Source: Bacillota bacterium
Lineage (GTDB): Bacteria > Bacillota > Clostridia > Lachnospirales > Lachnospiraceae
NCBI GenBank assembly: GCA_902363515.1
Contig: CABJAN010000029.1
Span: forward strand, 1 to 36,239
Length of the DNA stretch: 36,239 nucleotides
Direction of reading: 5' to 3'
Below, in pieces: positions 1 to 7,495 of the stretch. Within the stretch, counting starts at the first letter, position 1, and each line of letters starts with the position of its first letter. Position numbers and translations under genes: made by a program. A model generated the notes under the pieces. It saw only the letters and a list, made by a program, of their open reading frames with translations. It did not search any database and had not been told where the DNA came from.

Positions 1-7
1 GCTTATT

Positions 8-71
8 AAAGTGCCCCTAATCACAGAACTGCCATTCTGAATTTTTCAAAAAGTCGGCAGATTGGCACTTT
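8..71. repeat. Imperfect inverted repeat / hairpin at window start
   Basis: AAAGTGCC at 8-15 is the reverse complement of GGCACTTT at 64-71. Inside it AATC (19-22) can pair with GATT (60-63), and CTGCC (29-33) can pair with GGCAG (56-60). The result is one long bulged stem-loop with a tip rich in T and A. It may be the 3' hairpin of a gene lying left of the window or a structured RNA. There is no clean T-tract on either side, so I do not call it a terminator. Confidence 0.4.
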
Positions 72-144
72 GGGCAGACATATTCATTTTTGAATTACAG
101 TTTGCGGAAACTCAAGCCCTGCAAGAAAAACTACATTTTCCCTC

Positions 145-173
145 TTGCAATTTCTCAAAATCAGGTGTAGTAT
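145..173 (+). promoter_or_regulatory. Probable promoter of the hemolysin III gene
   Basis: TTGCAA (145-150) and TAGTAT (168-173) are separated by 17 bp. They sit about 100 bp before the start codon. A second -10-like TATACA overlaps at 171-176. The assignment rests on the consensus match only. Confidence 0.35.
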
Positions 174-272
174 ACATATATCAATACATAGTTTTTAAAA
201 CTACATCTAAAATTTATGAATACCATATGAATCAATTCATATACTATAAAAAACAGAACAGGAGTGGTATGT

Positions 273-935
273 ATGAAATTTAAAATCAAAGACCCCGGAA
301 GCGCAATTACTCATTTTATCGGCTGCATCATGGCCATCCTGGCAGCTCTCCCTCTGCTGCATAAGGCAGCCAGAGAACCGGACAGTATTTATGTCATTGC
401 CATGGGAATTTTCATTCTCAGCATGATTTTACTCTATGCAGCCAGCACCATCTACCACACCGTAGATTCTACAGAAAAAGTAAACCGCCGGCTTCGAAAA
501 ATAGACCATATGATGATTTTCGTCCTTATTGCAGGCAGCTACACCCCGGTCTGTCTCATTGTACTCCAGGGAACTACCGGATACCTTCTCTGCGGGGCTG
601 TGTGGGCTGTGGCAATTATTGGAATCATTATTAAGGCTTGCTGGATAAACTGCCCGAAATGGTTCTCTTCTGTGATTTACATTGGCATGGGATGGCTCTG
701 TGTCTTTGCTTTTGTTCCCATTGTCCATTCCCTTCCATCAGCCGGTTTTGGATGGCTTCTGGCAGGTGGCATCATTTATACAGTGGGGGGAATTATCTAT
801 GCTTTGAAATTACCAATTTTTAACTCCCATCATAAAAATTTTGGTTCTCATGAAATTTTCCATCTTTTTGTTATGGGAGGAAGTATCTGCCACTTTATTG
901 TCATGTATTTCTTCGTTTTACCTATGGGGATGTAA
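273..935 (+). CDS. Hemolysin III / PAQR family integral membrane protein
   Basis: A 220-residue protein that is almost entirely hydrophobic, with about seven membrane segments. Family signatures are visible: a Ser-x-x-x-Tyr-His motif (ASTIYH) near the end of the second segment, an Asp-His pair followed by IAGSYTP in the third, and HEIFHLF near the C-terminus. These Ser, Asp and His residues form the metal site of the PAQR/HlyIII superfamily. The family is named after a Bacillus cereus hemolysin, but its usual role in bacteria is unclear; membrane lipid or stress functions have been suggested. Start choice: ATG at 273 has AGGAG 8 nt upstream; a GTG at 264 in the same frame lies inside that ribosome site. 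The gene stands alone and is convergent with the broken diguanylate cyclase. Confidence 0.85.
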   Translation: MKFKIKDPGSAITHFIGCIMAILAALPLLHKAAREPDSIYVIAMGIFILSMILLYAASTIYHTVDSTEKVNRRLRKIDHMMIFVLIAGSYTPVCLIVLQGTTGYLLCGAVWAVAIIGIIIKACWINCPKWFSSVIYIGMGWLCVFAFVPIVHSLPSAGFGWLLAGGIIYTVGGIIYALKLPIFNSHHKNFGSHEIFHLFVMGGSICHFIVMYFFVLPMGM

Positions 936-951
936 GCAGCATCCCCTTTTT
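926..951 (+). terminator. Rho-independent terminator of the hemolysin III gene
   Basis: GGGGATG (926-932) pairs with CATCCCC (940-946) and is followed by TTTTT. The left arm is the last coding part of the gene, so the stop codon lies in the loop. It separates this gene from the convergent cyclase pseudogene. Confidence 0.75.
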
Positions 952-954
952 CAT

Positions 955-3221
955 TTATTCATAAATCCGATAGCCATTCTTCGTTGCATTCTTTACCAGA
1001 TACAACGCCTTGTCCGCTTTTTCATAAAGCTGTACAAAATCTCTCCCCTGCCTGGGCGCAAACACTGCGCCAACAGACGCGCTGATTGTTACCTGTTGCT
1101 CCCCGCTGCCATAAGTGAGTACTAATTTTTTCAGCAAACTGGAAAGAACTTTATGCAGCACCTCTTTTGGAAGTCCTTTTGCAAATATAATGAATTCATC
1201 TCCCCCCAGGCGGCATACTACATCATAGCTTCTGAAATGTTTGACCAGAATTTTTGCCACTTCTGCAAGGGCACGGTCTCCTGTCATATGTCCCAGATTA
1301 TCGTTTAACCGCTTAAACCCATCTAAATCCAAAATCATAAATACTCCTGACTCTTCTGTCTCCATACCAGCAAGAGCCTGATTTATTTTCTGTATTCCGG
1401 CGCTGCGATTATAAACCCTGGTAAGAGCATCATAAACAGCTGTCTGCTCCAAATGCAGCTCTTTTCTCTTCTTGCTGTCAATATCACGAATTGTTAAAAA
1501 CGCAATAATCTCTCCCTGTTCTTCACTCAAGTGAATCTCACTGGCAACCCAGTATGCAATCCCCTCATCATTTCTACATTCATATTCCAGGCCATAATCG
1601 AAATCCTGGTTTTGAAAATACTGCCTTATACTCTTGGGAGAACACTTATCCCGAAACAGCTCCCTGTACTGTTCCAATACCCTGTGTTCCATAAAAGTTT
1701 CAAAGGCATTACTATATTTTCTCAATGGCATTTGCTCTTCATTGTTCTTTTTCAACACCTTATCCTGGGTGATATTGATTTCATAGAAAGCAACCGTATC
1801 TGTCATAAACAGGTTTCTCAGTTTTTCTTCTTTTTCTAGCTGTATTTCCCGTATTCTCTTCTCCGTAATATCGTATATCATGCCAATGGAACGAACCGGT
1901 CTGTTCTTATTATCATACAAATGTGATATCTTTACATGATAATAACAGGTTCCTCTTTTTTGTTCTGCAGTGATATCGCACTCAGATCGTTCCAGATGAG
2001 CCTGCATATCCATCTTCATCTGTTTTATAAATTTCTCTATTACAGTCTTATTTCTGGTATCAACACAATTTATCATTTCTTTTGAGGCGTTCCTGATAGA
2101 CTGTGGAATTCCAAGTTTGTTCATACTATCATTCATAAAGTCCATCTGGTCTTTCATTGCATCATAAAGAAATACAAAGCTTTCCATTTCATCTGTAGCA
2201 ATTTGAAAAATACTGTCCCGAATCCGCAGTTCCCGGTTTATCTTTTTTGTTTTCCTCTTTTCAAAGGAGACCACAGCAAAATATCCAGCCAGAAACATTA
2301 ATAAAATAATTAAAATCTGGCCCGTCAACTGAACGGCATGTCCCTGTAAATGGGACACCTTGCTTGTCATGGAGTCTCCGTCCACTACAGTAACCACATA
2401 CCATTCATTAATACCGATTGGTGTAATATAGACATAATCTCTATTTTCCTCCGGTCCTATTTCCGTATAGGTAGATTGCTTTTTCTCCATATACTGCCTG
2501 ATTTCCCCCATAGACATCTGACTTCCCACTGCTTTTAAATCCGAAAACAGATTCTCCTGATTTAGTATAGCCTCTCTGTATAAAAATTTGCTGATATAGT
2601 CACCTTCTGAGTCAACAATATACTGGTTTTTATTATTCTCCGTTACATCTTCATTATCGTAGATTTTATAATTCTCTGTTTCGATAATACCATACAGCAC
2701 TCCTTTTACTTCACCTTGCACTCCAAATACAGGTGAAGACAAGAAAAAAACTTCTTCATCTAAAATTTTTGATTCTGTGGACTCACTGACAAAAGTCTTT
2801 CCCTGTATGCTGTTTTGAAAAAAAATCACGATCTGATACATTCACAATATCACCGGTACTTACCCGGCTGATACCATCCGGGGCAGCAACACCAAAACGG
2901 TTTAAGCCTGTATCCTGCTCTGATAAAATCCTGTTTAATCCCTCCATTATCATCACTTTTAATATCCTCTTTCTCTTCCAGCAATTTCGCAATATATCCT
3001 ATGTTTTGTAAAGAAGCATTCACCTTTTCTTCTACCATGGCAGCACCCTGGTCAGATAAACTTGCCATAGCCTGAACCAGACTCTTTGTTTCTTCTTGTC
3101 TTACATCTTTTTCAAATCTGCTTAAAAGGATACTGATATATGCAACAATAAAAAAAGCCGATACAATAAGTCCAACTGCCTTCCATATGGTCGTCCTGTT
3201 TTCTTTTTGTTGTTCCCTCAC
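955..3221 (-). pseudogene. Diguanylate cyclase (dCache-type sensor, PAS-like repeats, GGDEF) broken by two frameshifts
   Basis: Read on the minus strand, the protein starts at 3221 with AGGGAACA-type leader and MREQQKEN, then a membrane segment, an extracellular sensor region, a second membrane segment (LIILLMFLAGYF), two PAS-like regions and a GGDEF domain. The catalytic RLGGDEF motif is intact and an RxxD inhibitory site (RSYD) lies exactly five residues before it, so the product would make c-di-GMP. The reading frame changes twice. Near 2940-2942 (a CCC run) the frame ending RAGYR gives way to one reading GLNRILSEQ. At 2818-2825 (a run of eight A) it changes again from RDFFSKQ to FFQNSIQG. 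In each case removing one base restores a continuous sensor domain. Either the gene is decaying or these are run-length sequence errors. The 955-2841 part alone would lack the first membrane segment and half the sensor. Confidence 0.8.
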
Positions 3222-3343
3222 GTTACCTTATTCCTTCCTGTTTATGTCTATAAATCTTTCTATTAAGTATACAATAATACATTCCTACGCTTCAAGAGCA
3301 TAACCTTATTCCATTTTGTTCTCAAAAAATGTCATAAACATAC

Positions 3344-3395
3344 TTGACTTTTTTTATCAACTATGCTATTTTAATATCAGTAACAATTATTGTTA
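3344..3395 (+). promoter_or_regulatory. perR promoter with PerR/Fur-type operator
   Basis: TTGACT (3344-3349) and TATTTT (3367-3372) are 17 bp apart. TAACAAT-T-ATTGTTA at 3381-3395 is a perfect 7-1-7 inverted repeat, the architecture of PerR and Fur boxes, and covers the expected transcription start. It lies 60 bp before the start codon, which suggests autoregulation. Confidence 0.7.
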
Positions 3396-3455
3396 TTAAT
3401 CTTGTTACTAAAAGATAATCTCTCAGATTCTTCTGACGGATAGAAAGGAGAGTAT

Positions 3456-3863
3456 ATGGCTACATTAAAATACAGCCGACAGAGGGAATGTATCCGGGAA
3501 TACGTAAGAAACTGCAGGGAACACCCTACCGCAGACAGTATTTACGGGAAAATGAAAGACGAATTTCCCAATATTAGTCTGGGGACTGTGTACCGTAACC
3601 TTTCTCTTCTTGTGGAGCTTGGGGAAATCACAAAGATTTCCATAGACAATGGCCCTGACCGGTTTGATTGCAATACCAACCCTCACAGCCATTTTGTCTG
3701 CACACACTGTCATTGTATTCAAGACATAGACGTACCTGAAATTGACGGTATTGTGGAAAAAGCATCGGAAAAGTTTAATGGAAAAGTTTCTGCTCACAGG
3801 ACTACATTTTACGGTATCTGTAAACACTGTTTAGAGGAAGAAAAAAACCAAAAAACTTCTTGA
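3456..3863 (+). CDS. perR: PerR-like peroxide-sensing repressor, Fur family
   Basis: A 135-residue Fur-family repressor. The N-terminal winged helix includes the typical GTVYRNL motif (43-49). A structural zinc site is formed by two CxxC pairs, C82/C85 and C122/C125. The regulatory metal ligands of PerR are present with PerR spacing: H23 in HPTAD, D71, H77, H79 and D90. Fur proteins usually carry Glu at the last position, so Asp favours PerR, which releases DNA when peroxide oxidises its ligand His. The ATG at 3456 has AAAGGAG 5 nt upstream. It is followed on the same strand by two rubrerythrin genes, classic PerR targets in anaerobic Firmicutes, each group preceded by a palindrome of the right form. 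Distinguishing PerR from Fur by sequence is good but not absolute. Confidence 0.85.
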   Translation: MATLKYSRQRECIREYVRNCREHPTADSIYGKMKDEFPNISLGTVYRNLSLLVELGEITKISIDNGPDRFDCNTNPHSHFVCTHCHCIQDIDVPEIDGIVEKASEKFNGKVSAHRTTFYGICKHCLEEEKNQKTS

Positions 3864-3911
3864 CAATTTCTATCAAGTATGTTAAATTATAATAGTAATC
3901 ATTACTATTAT
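3860..3911 (+). promoter_or_regulatory. Rubrerythrin promoter with long PerR-type palindrome
   Basis: TTGACA (3860-3865, overlapping the end of perR) is 17 bp from a weak -10 (TAAATT, 3883-3888). Centred on C3900 is a perfect 11-1-11 inverted repeat (3889-3911) whose core is TAGTAAT-C-ATTACTA. Together with the repeat in front of perR this gives two 7-1-7 sites of related sequence. The position just downstream of the -10 fits repression. Confidence 0.7.
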
Positions 3912-3990
3912 TACTTTTTCAAAAACCTGGCTTTGACCAGATGAAATAACACAAAATAAAAATTCAAATAAGAAAAGGAGATTTACGATT

Positions 3991-4533
3991 ATGAAAAAAT
4001 TTGTATGCAGCGTATGTGGTTATGTTTATGAAGGTGAAGCAGCTCCAGAAAAATGTCCAGTTTGTGGTGTTGGAGCAGAGAAATTTATTGAACAGACAGC
4101 AGAAAGAAGCTGGGCTGCTGAACACGTTGTAGGCGTTGCTCAGGGCGTTAGCGAAGATATCTTAGCTGATTTAAGAGCAAACTTTGAAGGTGAATGCTCA
4201 GAAGTTGGTATGTACCTGGCTATGGCTAGAGTTGCTCACAGAGAAGGATATCCAGAAATCGGTTTATACTGGGAAAAAGCTGCTTACGAAGAAGCAGAAC
4301 ATGCTGCTAAATTCGCTGAATTATTAGGCGAAGTTGTTACAAACAGCACAAAGAAAAACCTTGAAATGCGTGTAGAAGCTGAAAACGGCGCTACAGCAGG
4401 TAAATTTGACCTGGCTAAACGTGCAAAAGCTGCAAACCTTGACGCTATCCATGACACAGTTCATGAAATGGCTAGAGACGAAGCTCGTCACGGAAAAGCA
4501 TTTGAAGGACTGTTAAAGAGATACTTCGGTTAA
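3991..4533 (+). CDS. Reverse rubrerythrin (rubredoxin domain first), NADH-linked peroxidase component
   Basis: A 180-residue protein with domain order opposite to classical rubrerythrin. Residues 1-30 are a rubredoxin domain with iron ligands C6, C9, C22 and C25. The rest is a four-helix ferritin-like diiron domain with acidic ligands in FEGECSE (about 65-71), EEAEH (100-104) and DEARH (163-167). In clostridia such proteins reduce hydrogen peroxide and oxygen using electrons from NADH via rubredoxin-type carriers. ATG 3991 has AAAAGGAG about 9 nt upstream. The gene is rich in GCT, GAA and AAA codons, suggesting high expression. It lies behind a PerR-type operator and is followed by a terminator hairpin and then a classical rubrerythrin. 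Confidence 0.9.
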   Translation: MKKFVCSVCGYVYEGEAAPEKCPVCGVGAEKFIEQTAERSWAAEHVVGVAQGVSEDILADLRANFEGECSEVGMYLAMARVAHREGYPEIGLYWEKAAYEEAEHAAKFAELLGEVVTNSTKKNLEMRVEAENGATAGKFDLAKRAKAANLDAIHDTVHEMARDEARHGKAFEGLLKRYFG

Positions 4534-4560
4534 TTCATACAATATCAGAACATTGAAATC

Positions 4561-4600
4561 TAAGGGACTGTGGTTTTCATAAACAGTCCCTTATTTTTTT
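4561..4600 (+). terminator. Terminator or attenuator between the two rubrerythrin genes
   Basis: TAAGGGACTGT (4561-4571) pairs with ACAGTCCCTTA (4583-4593), followed by a run of T. It ends about 10 bp before the ribosome site of the next gene and no promoter was seen between the two genes. Partial read-through would set the ratio of the two peroxidases. Confidence 0.8.
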
Positions 4601-4615
4601 AGGAGGATAAATTTT

Positions 4616-5152
4616 ATGAGTAAATATGCAGGTACAAAGACAGAAAAAAACCTGATGGAAGCATTTGCAGGAGAATCCCAGGCAAGAAATAAATATACTT
4701 ATTATGCTTCCGCAGCTAAAAAAGCCGGTTATGAGCAGTTAGCTGCTCTTTATCTGGAAACAGCGGACCAGGAAAAAGAACATGCCAAAATGTGGTTTAA
4801 GGAATTCCATGGTATTCATGATGTAGAAACAAACCTTACTGATGCTGCGCAGGGAGAAAACTTTGAATGGACAGACATGTATGCACGTATGGCAAGAGAA
4901 GCCAGAGAAGAAGGCTTCCCTGAACTGGCTGCAAAATTTGAAGGCGTTGCCAAAGTAGAGGCCGCCCATGAGAAACGCTATTTAAAATTACTGGAAAGCT
5001 TCAAAGCAGGAAATACCTTCAAAGGTGACGCTCCTTTGGGATGGAAATGCAGAAACTGCGGATATGTCCATGAAGGAGAAGAAGCTCCGGAAGTATGCCC
5101 GGTATGCGCTCATCCAAGAGCATATTTTGAAAGAAAAGCAGAGAATTATTAA
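4616..5152 (+). CDS. rbr: Rubrerythrin
   Basis: A 178-residue classical rubrerythrin: ferritin-like diiron domain first, C-terminal rubredoxin domain last. Diiron ligands are visible as E20, E53 and H56 (EKEH), E97 and neighbours, and E115/H118 (EAAHEKRY). The rubredoxin iron ligands are C145, C148, C161 and C164. It reduces hydrogen peroxide to water in the cytoplasm of anaerobes. ATG 4616 has AGGAGG 9 nt upstream. It follows reverse rubrerythrin behind an intergenic hairpin, so it probably depends on read-through of the same PerR-controlled promoter. Confidence 0.92.
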   Translation: MSKYAGTKTEKNLMEAFAGESQARNKYTYYASAAKKAGYEQLAALYLETADQEKEHAKMWFKEFHGIHDVETNLTDAAQGENFEWTDMYARMAREAREEGFPELAAKFEGVAKVEAAHEKRYLKLLESFKAGNTFKGDAPLGWKCRNCGYVHEGEEAPEVCPVCAHPRAYFERKAENY

Positions 5153-5159
5153 ACCGCTT

Positions 5160-5207
5160 AAAAAGTACCTTACCGAAACGTTTATGCGAACCGGGAAGGT
5201 ACTTTTT
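5160..5207 (+). terminator. Bidirectional terminator after rubrerythrin
   Basis: AAAAAGTACCTT (5160-5171) pairs perfectly with AAGGTACTTTTT (5196-5207). T-runs exist on both strands, so it can end rubrerythrin on the plus strand and the sialic acid operon, whose last gene stops at 5214, on the minus strand. Confidence 0.8.
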
Positions 5208-5213
5208 CCTTGA

Positions 5214-6035
5214 TTACCTCTCATCCAATGCTTCCATAGTATACTCATGCAGGGTTTCCCTTCTTCGGAATCCATCTGACCGAAGCATTCTGGAATATAT
5301 CATATCCACCATTATGAGAATCGGGAATTGTGGGGAAATGGCTTTCCCTCTTTCCAGATTCTCTTTTACTGCAAACAGCATCACTTCATCACAAAACCTC
5401 TGAAACTTCTTCTCAACATGAGAAGTCATAAGAATCACGGAAGCGCCGCATCGTTTGGCTGCTTTCAGGGAGTCAATTACCGCCTCCGTTTTCCCGCTGA
5501 CAGTGATTCCAATCACACCACATTCTTCATCCAAAAGCACGGAATTCATCTTCATAATATGTTCATCCGTAATTGCCTCAATATTCACGCCAATCCGCAT
5601 GAACCGCAGTTTCATCTCCATGCCAACCATCCCGGAGCTTCCTTTTCCGTATACATAGATACGTTTCTTCTCTGTAAGAATTTTCACAACTCGTCCAATC
5701 TGTACTTCGTCAATAAGAGAATAACTTTTATTCAAAAGTTCCTGATAGCTGTTCAGTACCCGCTTAATGTTATCACTGCCTGGTTTTTTGACGCCGCCCT
5801 GTCCTCCCTGCTCATAGCAGAAAATAAATTCTCTGTAGCCCTTATAACCACATTTTTTCGCAAATCTGGAAAGGGATGCCTCTGACACATACAGCCTTTT
5901 TGATACGCTTTTGGAAGATAAATCCATCTTTTCCTCATTGTGAATAAAAAAATCCGCAATATTCTTCTCAAGAGGTGTGAAATTACCATAAATTGCCTCA
6001 ATCTGAGGAATAATATTCTTTTCGTATGGTTCCAT
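5214..6035 (-). CDS. RpiR-family transcriptional regulator of the sialic acid operon
   Basis: A 273-residue regulator with an N-terminal helix-turn-helix of the RpiR type (about 38-75, with VSEASLSRFAKKCGYKGY) and a C-terminal SIS sugar-phosphate binding domain (about 118-245, with GKGSSG at 130-135 and SGKTEAV further on). Family members sense phosphosugars; in other bacteria RpiR-type NanR proteins respond to ManNAc-6-P or GlcNAc-6-P. It is the last gene of the nan operon, 20 bp after the ROK kinase, with AGGAGG before the ATG. The probable targets are the two GAAAGTTCTTTC palindromes between nanE and nagA (inference). The ligand cannot be read from sequence. Confidence 0.8.
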   Translation of the reverse strand: MEPYEKNIIPQIEAIYGNFTPLEKNIADFFIHNEEKMDLSSKSVSKRLYVSEASLSRFAKKCGYKGYREFIFCYEQGGQGGVKKPGSDNIKRVLNSYQELLNKSYSLIDEVQIGRVVKILTEKKRIYVYGKGSSGMVGMEMKLRFMRIGVNIEAITDEHIMKMNSVLLDEECGVIGITVSGKTEAVIDSLKAAKRCGASVILMTSHVEKKFQRFCDEVMLFAVKENLERGKAISPQFPILIMVDMIYSRMLRSDGFRRRETLHEYTMEALDER

Positions 6036-6055
6036 ACAGCCTCCTTATCCAGACC

Positions 6056-6940
6056 TTAATGTCTTCCTTTAAAATGATAAAATGCCCCAAGCATTCCTGC
6101 CTGATTCTGATTTTCAGCAAATGCAAGACGTGTGTGTTTCGCTACGGAAGGAATAAGATATTTGTCCAGCCCCTTCCTTAACAAATCTTTTAAATATTCC
6201 TTCTGCGCCATAATGCCGCCGCCTAATACCACAACTTCCGGGTTTACCACATAGCAGATATTGGCAATTCCCATTCCCAGAATCTCGCACATTTCTTCAA
6301 TGGTTCTGATGCAGTCCCTGTCACCTTGTTTTGCTTGTGCAAACACATACTTCCCATCTATAGAATCCGGACTCAGATTCTTATACTCTGCTGTTTTCTT
6401 CACCAGAATACTGCTGGCTCCTAAATCCTGAAACTCTCCTCCCGGAAGATGCATATAGCCAACCTCACAGCCACTTCCTGAAAAGCCATGGAACACCTTT
6501 CCATCTATAATAATAGAGCCGCCGATTCCGGTTCCAATGGTAAGGCAAACACTGATTTTGCTTCCCTTAGATGCCCCTGCAAAGCATTCCGCAAGCCCTG
6601 CACAGTTTACATCATTTTCCACCTCACAGGGGATACCATAACATTTTTCCAGTTCAGCCTTAATCTCGGTTCCCGTATAATCAGGAATTAAAGGGGACGC
6701 ATAGGTAATTTTCCCTTTTTCACAGTCTACCATTCCCGCTGTAGAAATACAAATACCCTCCGGATGATATTCTGTCTTATATGTTTCTATAATACGTTTT
6801 GCCTTTTCCATGATACCAGGCCCGCCATACTGCTGCGCTTCTGTAGGCATTTCCCCTGTTGTAAGAAACACCCCGTCTTCCTGAATCACACCATACTTTA
6901 TGGAAGTCCCGCCAATATCAATACAGATATATTGTTTCAT
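6056..6940 (-). CDS. nanK: ROK-family kinase, probable N-acetylmannosamine kinase
   Basis: A 294-residue ROK-family sugar kinase. The phosphate-binding DIGGTSIKYG lies at 8-17, the catalytic Asp is D110 (VENDVN), and a second glycine-rich ATP motif (TIGTGIGG) is at 134-141. The neighbours nanA and nanE, whose products act before and after it, point to phosphorylation of ManNAc to ManNAc-6-P. The zinc motif usual in ROK proteins (GHxx...CxCGxxGCxE) is missing: at the equivalent place the sequence reads EVGYMHLPGGEFQDLG, with no cysteine cluster and Tyr for His. Zinc-free NanK proteins are known in some Firmicutes and Fusobacteria. The ATG has GGAG at normal distance. Confidence 0.85.
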   Translation of the reverse strand: MKQYICIDIGGTSIKYGVIQEDGVFLTTGEMPTEAQQYGGPGIMEKAKRIIETYKTEYHPEGICISTAGMVDCEKGKITYASPLIPDYTGTEIKAELEKCYGIPCEVENDVNCAGLAECFAGASKGSKISVCLTIGTGIGGSIIIDGKVFHGFSGSGCEVGYMHLPGGEFQDLGASSILVKKTAEYKNLSPDSIDGKYVFAQAKQGDRDCIRTIEEMCEILGMGIANICYVVNPEVVVLGGGIMAQKEYLKDLLRKGLDKYLIPSVAKHTRLAFAENQNQAGMLGAFYHFKGRH

Positions 6941-6963
6941 TCTGCATCTCCTTCATATTCTGA

Positions 6964-7419
6964 TTATTTCTGAATTTTAATCTTAAAAATAGCTTTTTTA
7001 ATTTTTACCGGTTTTTCTACCTGTACTGCTGTTCTGTGTGCATCCTTTGGATAACAGAGAAGAAAATCACCTTCTGTTAAAATCACATGACTGTTTTTCT
7101 CTCCCTCTAAAGGCAGGAAATCATCCTTTTCCACAAATTCCTTCTGCTCCATATTGTCAATGAAATTCACATCAATCTGTTCTGGACCTCTTAACATAAA
7201 ATGTAAATCCAGATACTGACGGTGTGCTTCCCAGAAGCGGTTTTCCGGTGTTGTTGTTTCATATTCTACAATATTTACAAATAAATTGTCACCATCTATT
7301 TCATGACTTCCTGTTTCATATGCCAGCAAATCATGATTTTTCGCATATTCAAAACATTTTAATACATCTTCTTCTAAATATCCATAATCCTTTAAGTCTC
7401 TAATATTTCCAAATACCAT
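6964..7419 (-). CDS. YhcH/YjgK/YiaL family protein (NanQ-like), first copy
   Basis: A 151-residue protein of the YhcH (DUF386) beta-fold family. The motif HRQYLDLHFMLRG in the middle and the late DAHRTAV segment carry His and acidic residues that line the metal-containing pocket of the family. E. coli NanQ/YhcH is proposed to assist sialic acid metabolism by opening or isomerising the sugar ring. Start choice: ATG 7419 has AAAGGAG 8 nt upstream; an in-frame ATG at 7443 has no ribosome site. The gene is 23 bp before nanK in the nan operon. A second copy lies at 12202-12657. Confidence 0.85.
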   Translation of the reverse strand: MVFGNIRDLKDYGYLEEDVLKCFEYAKNHDLLAYETGSHEIDGDNLFVNIVEYETTTPENRFWEAHRQYLDLHFMLRGPEQIDVNFIDNMEQKEFVEKDDFLPLEGEKNSHVILTEGDFLLCYPKDAHRTAVQVEKPVKIKKAIFKIKIQK

Positions 7420-7444
7420 GTCTGTTTCTCCTTTTTTTGACATA

Positions 7445-7482
7445 ATCAGCCTGGGCTAACTGTGAAGAAAGACCAGGCTGAT
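7445..7482 (-). other. Intra-operon hairpin after the symporter gene
   Basis: ATCAGCCTGG (7445-7454) pairs perfectly with CCAGGCTGAT (7473-7482). No T-tract follows on the minus strand, so it looks like an mRNA processing or 3'-end stabilising hairpin between the symporter gene and yhcH rather than a strong terminator. Confidence 0.6.
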
Positions 7483-7495
7483 ACTGTGCTGTTAC

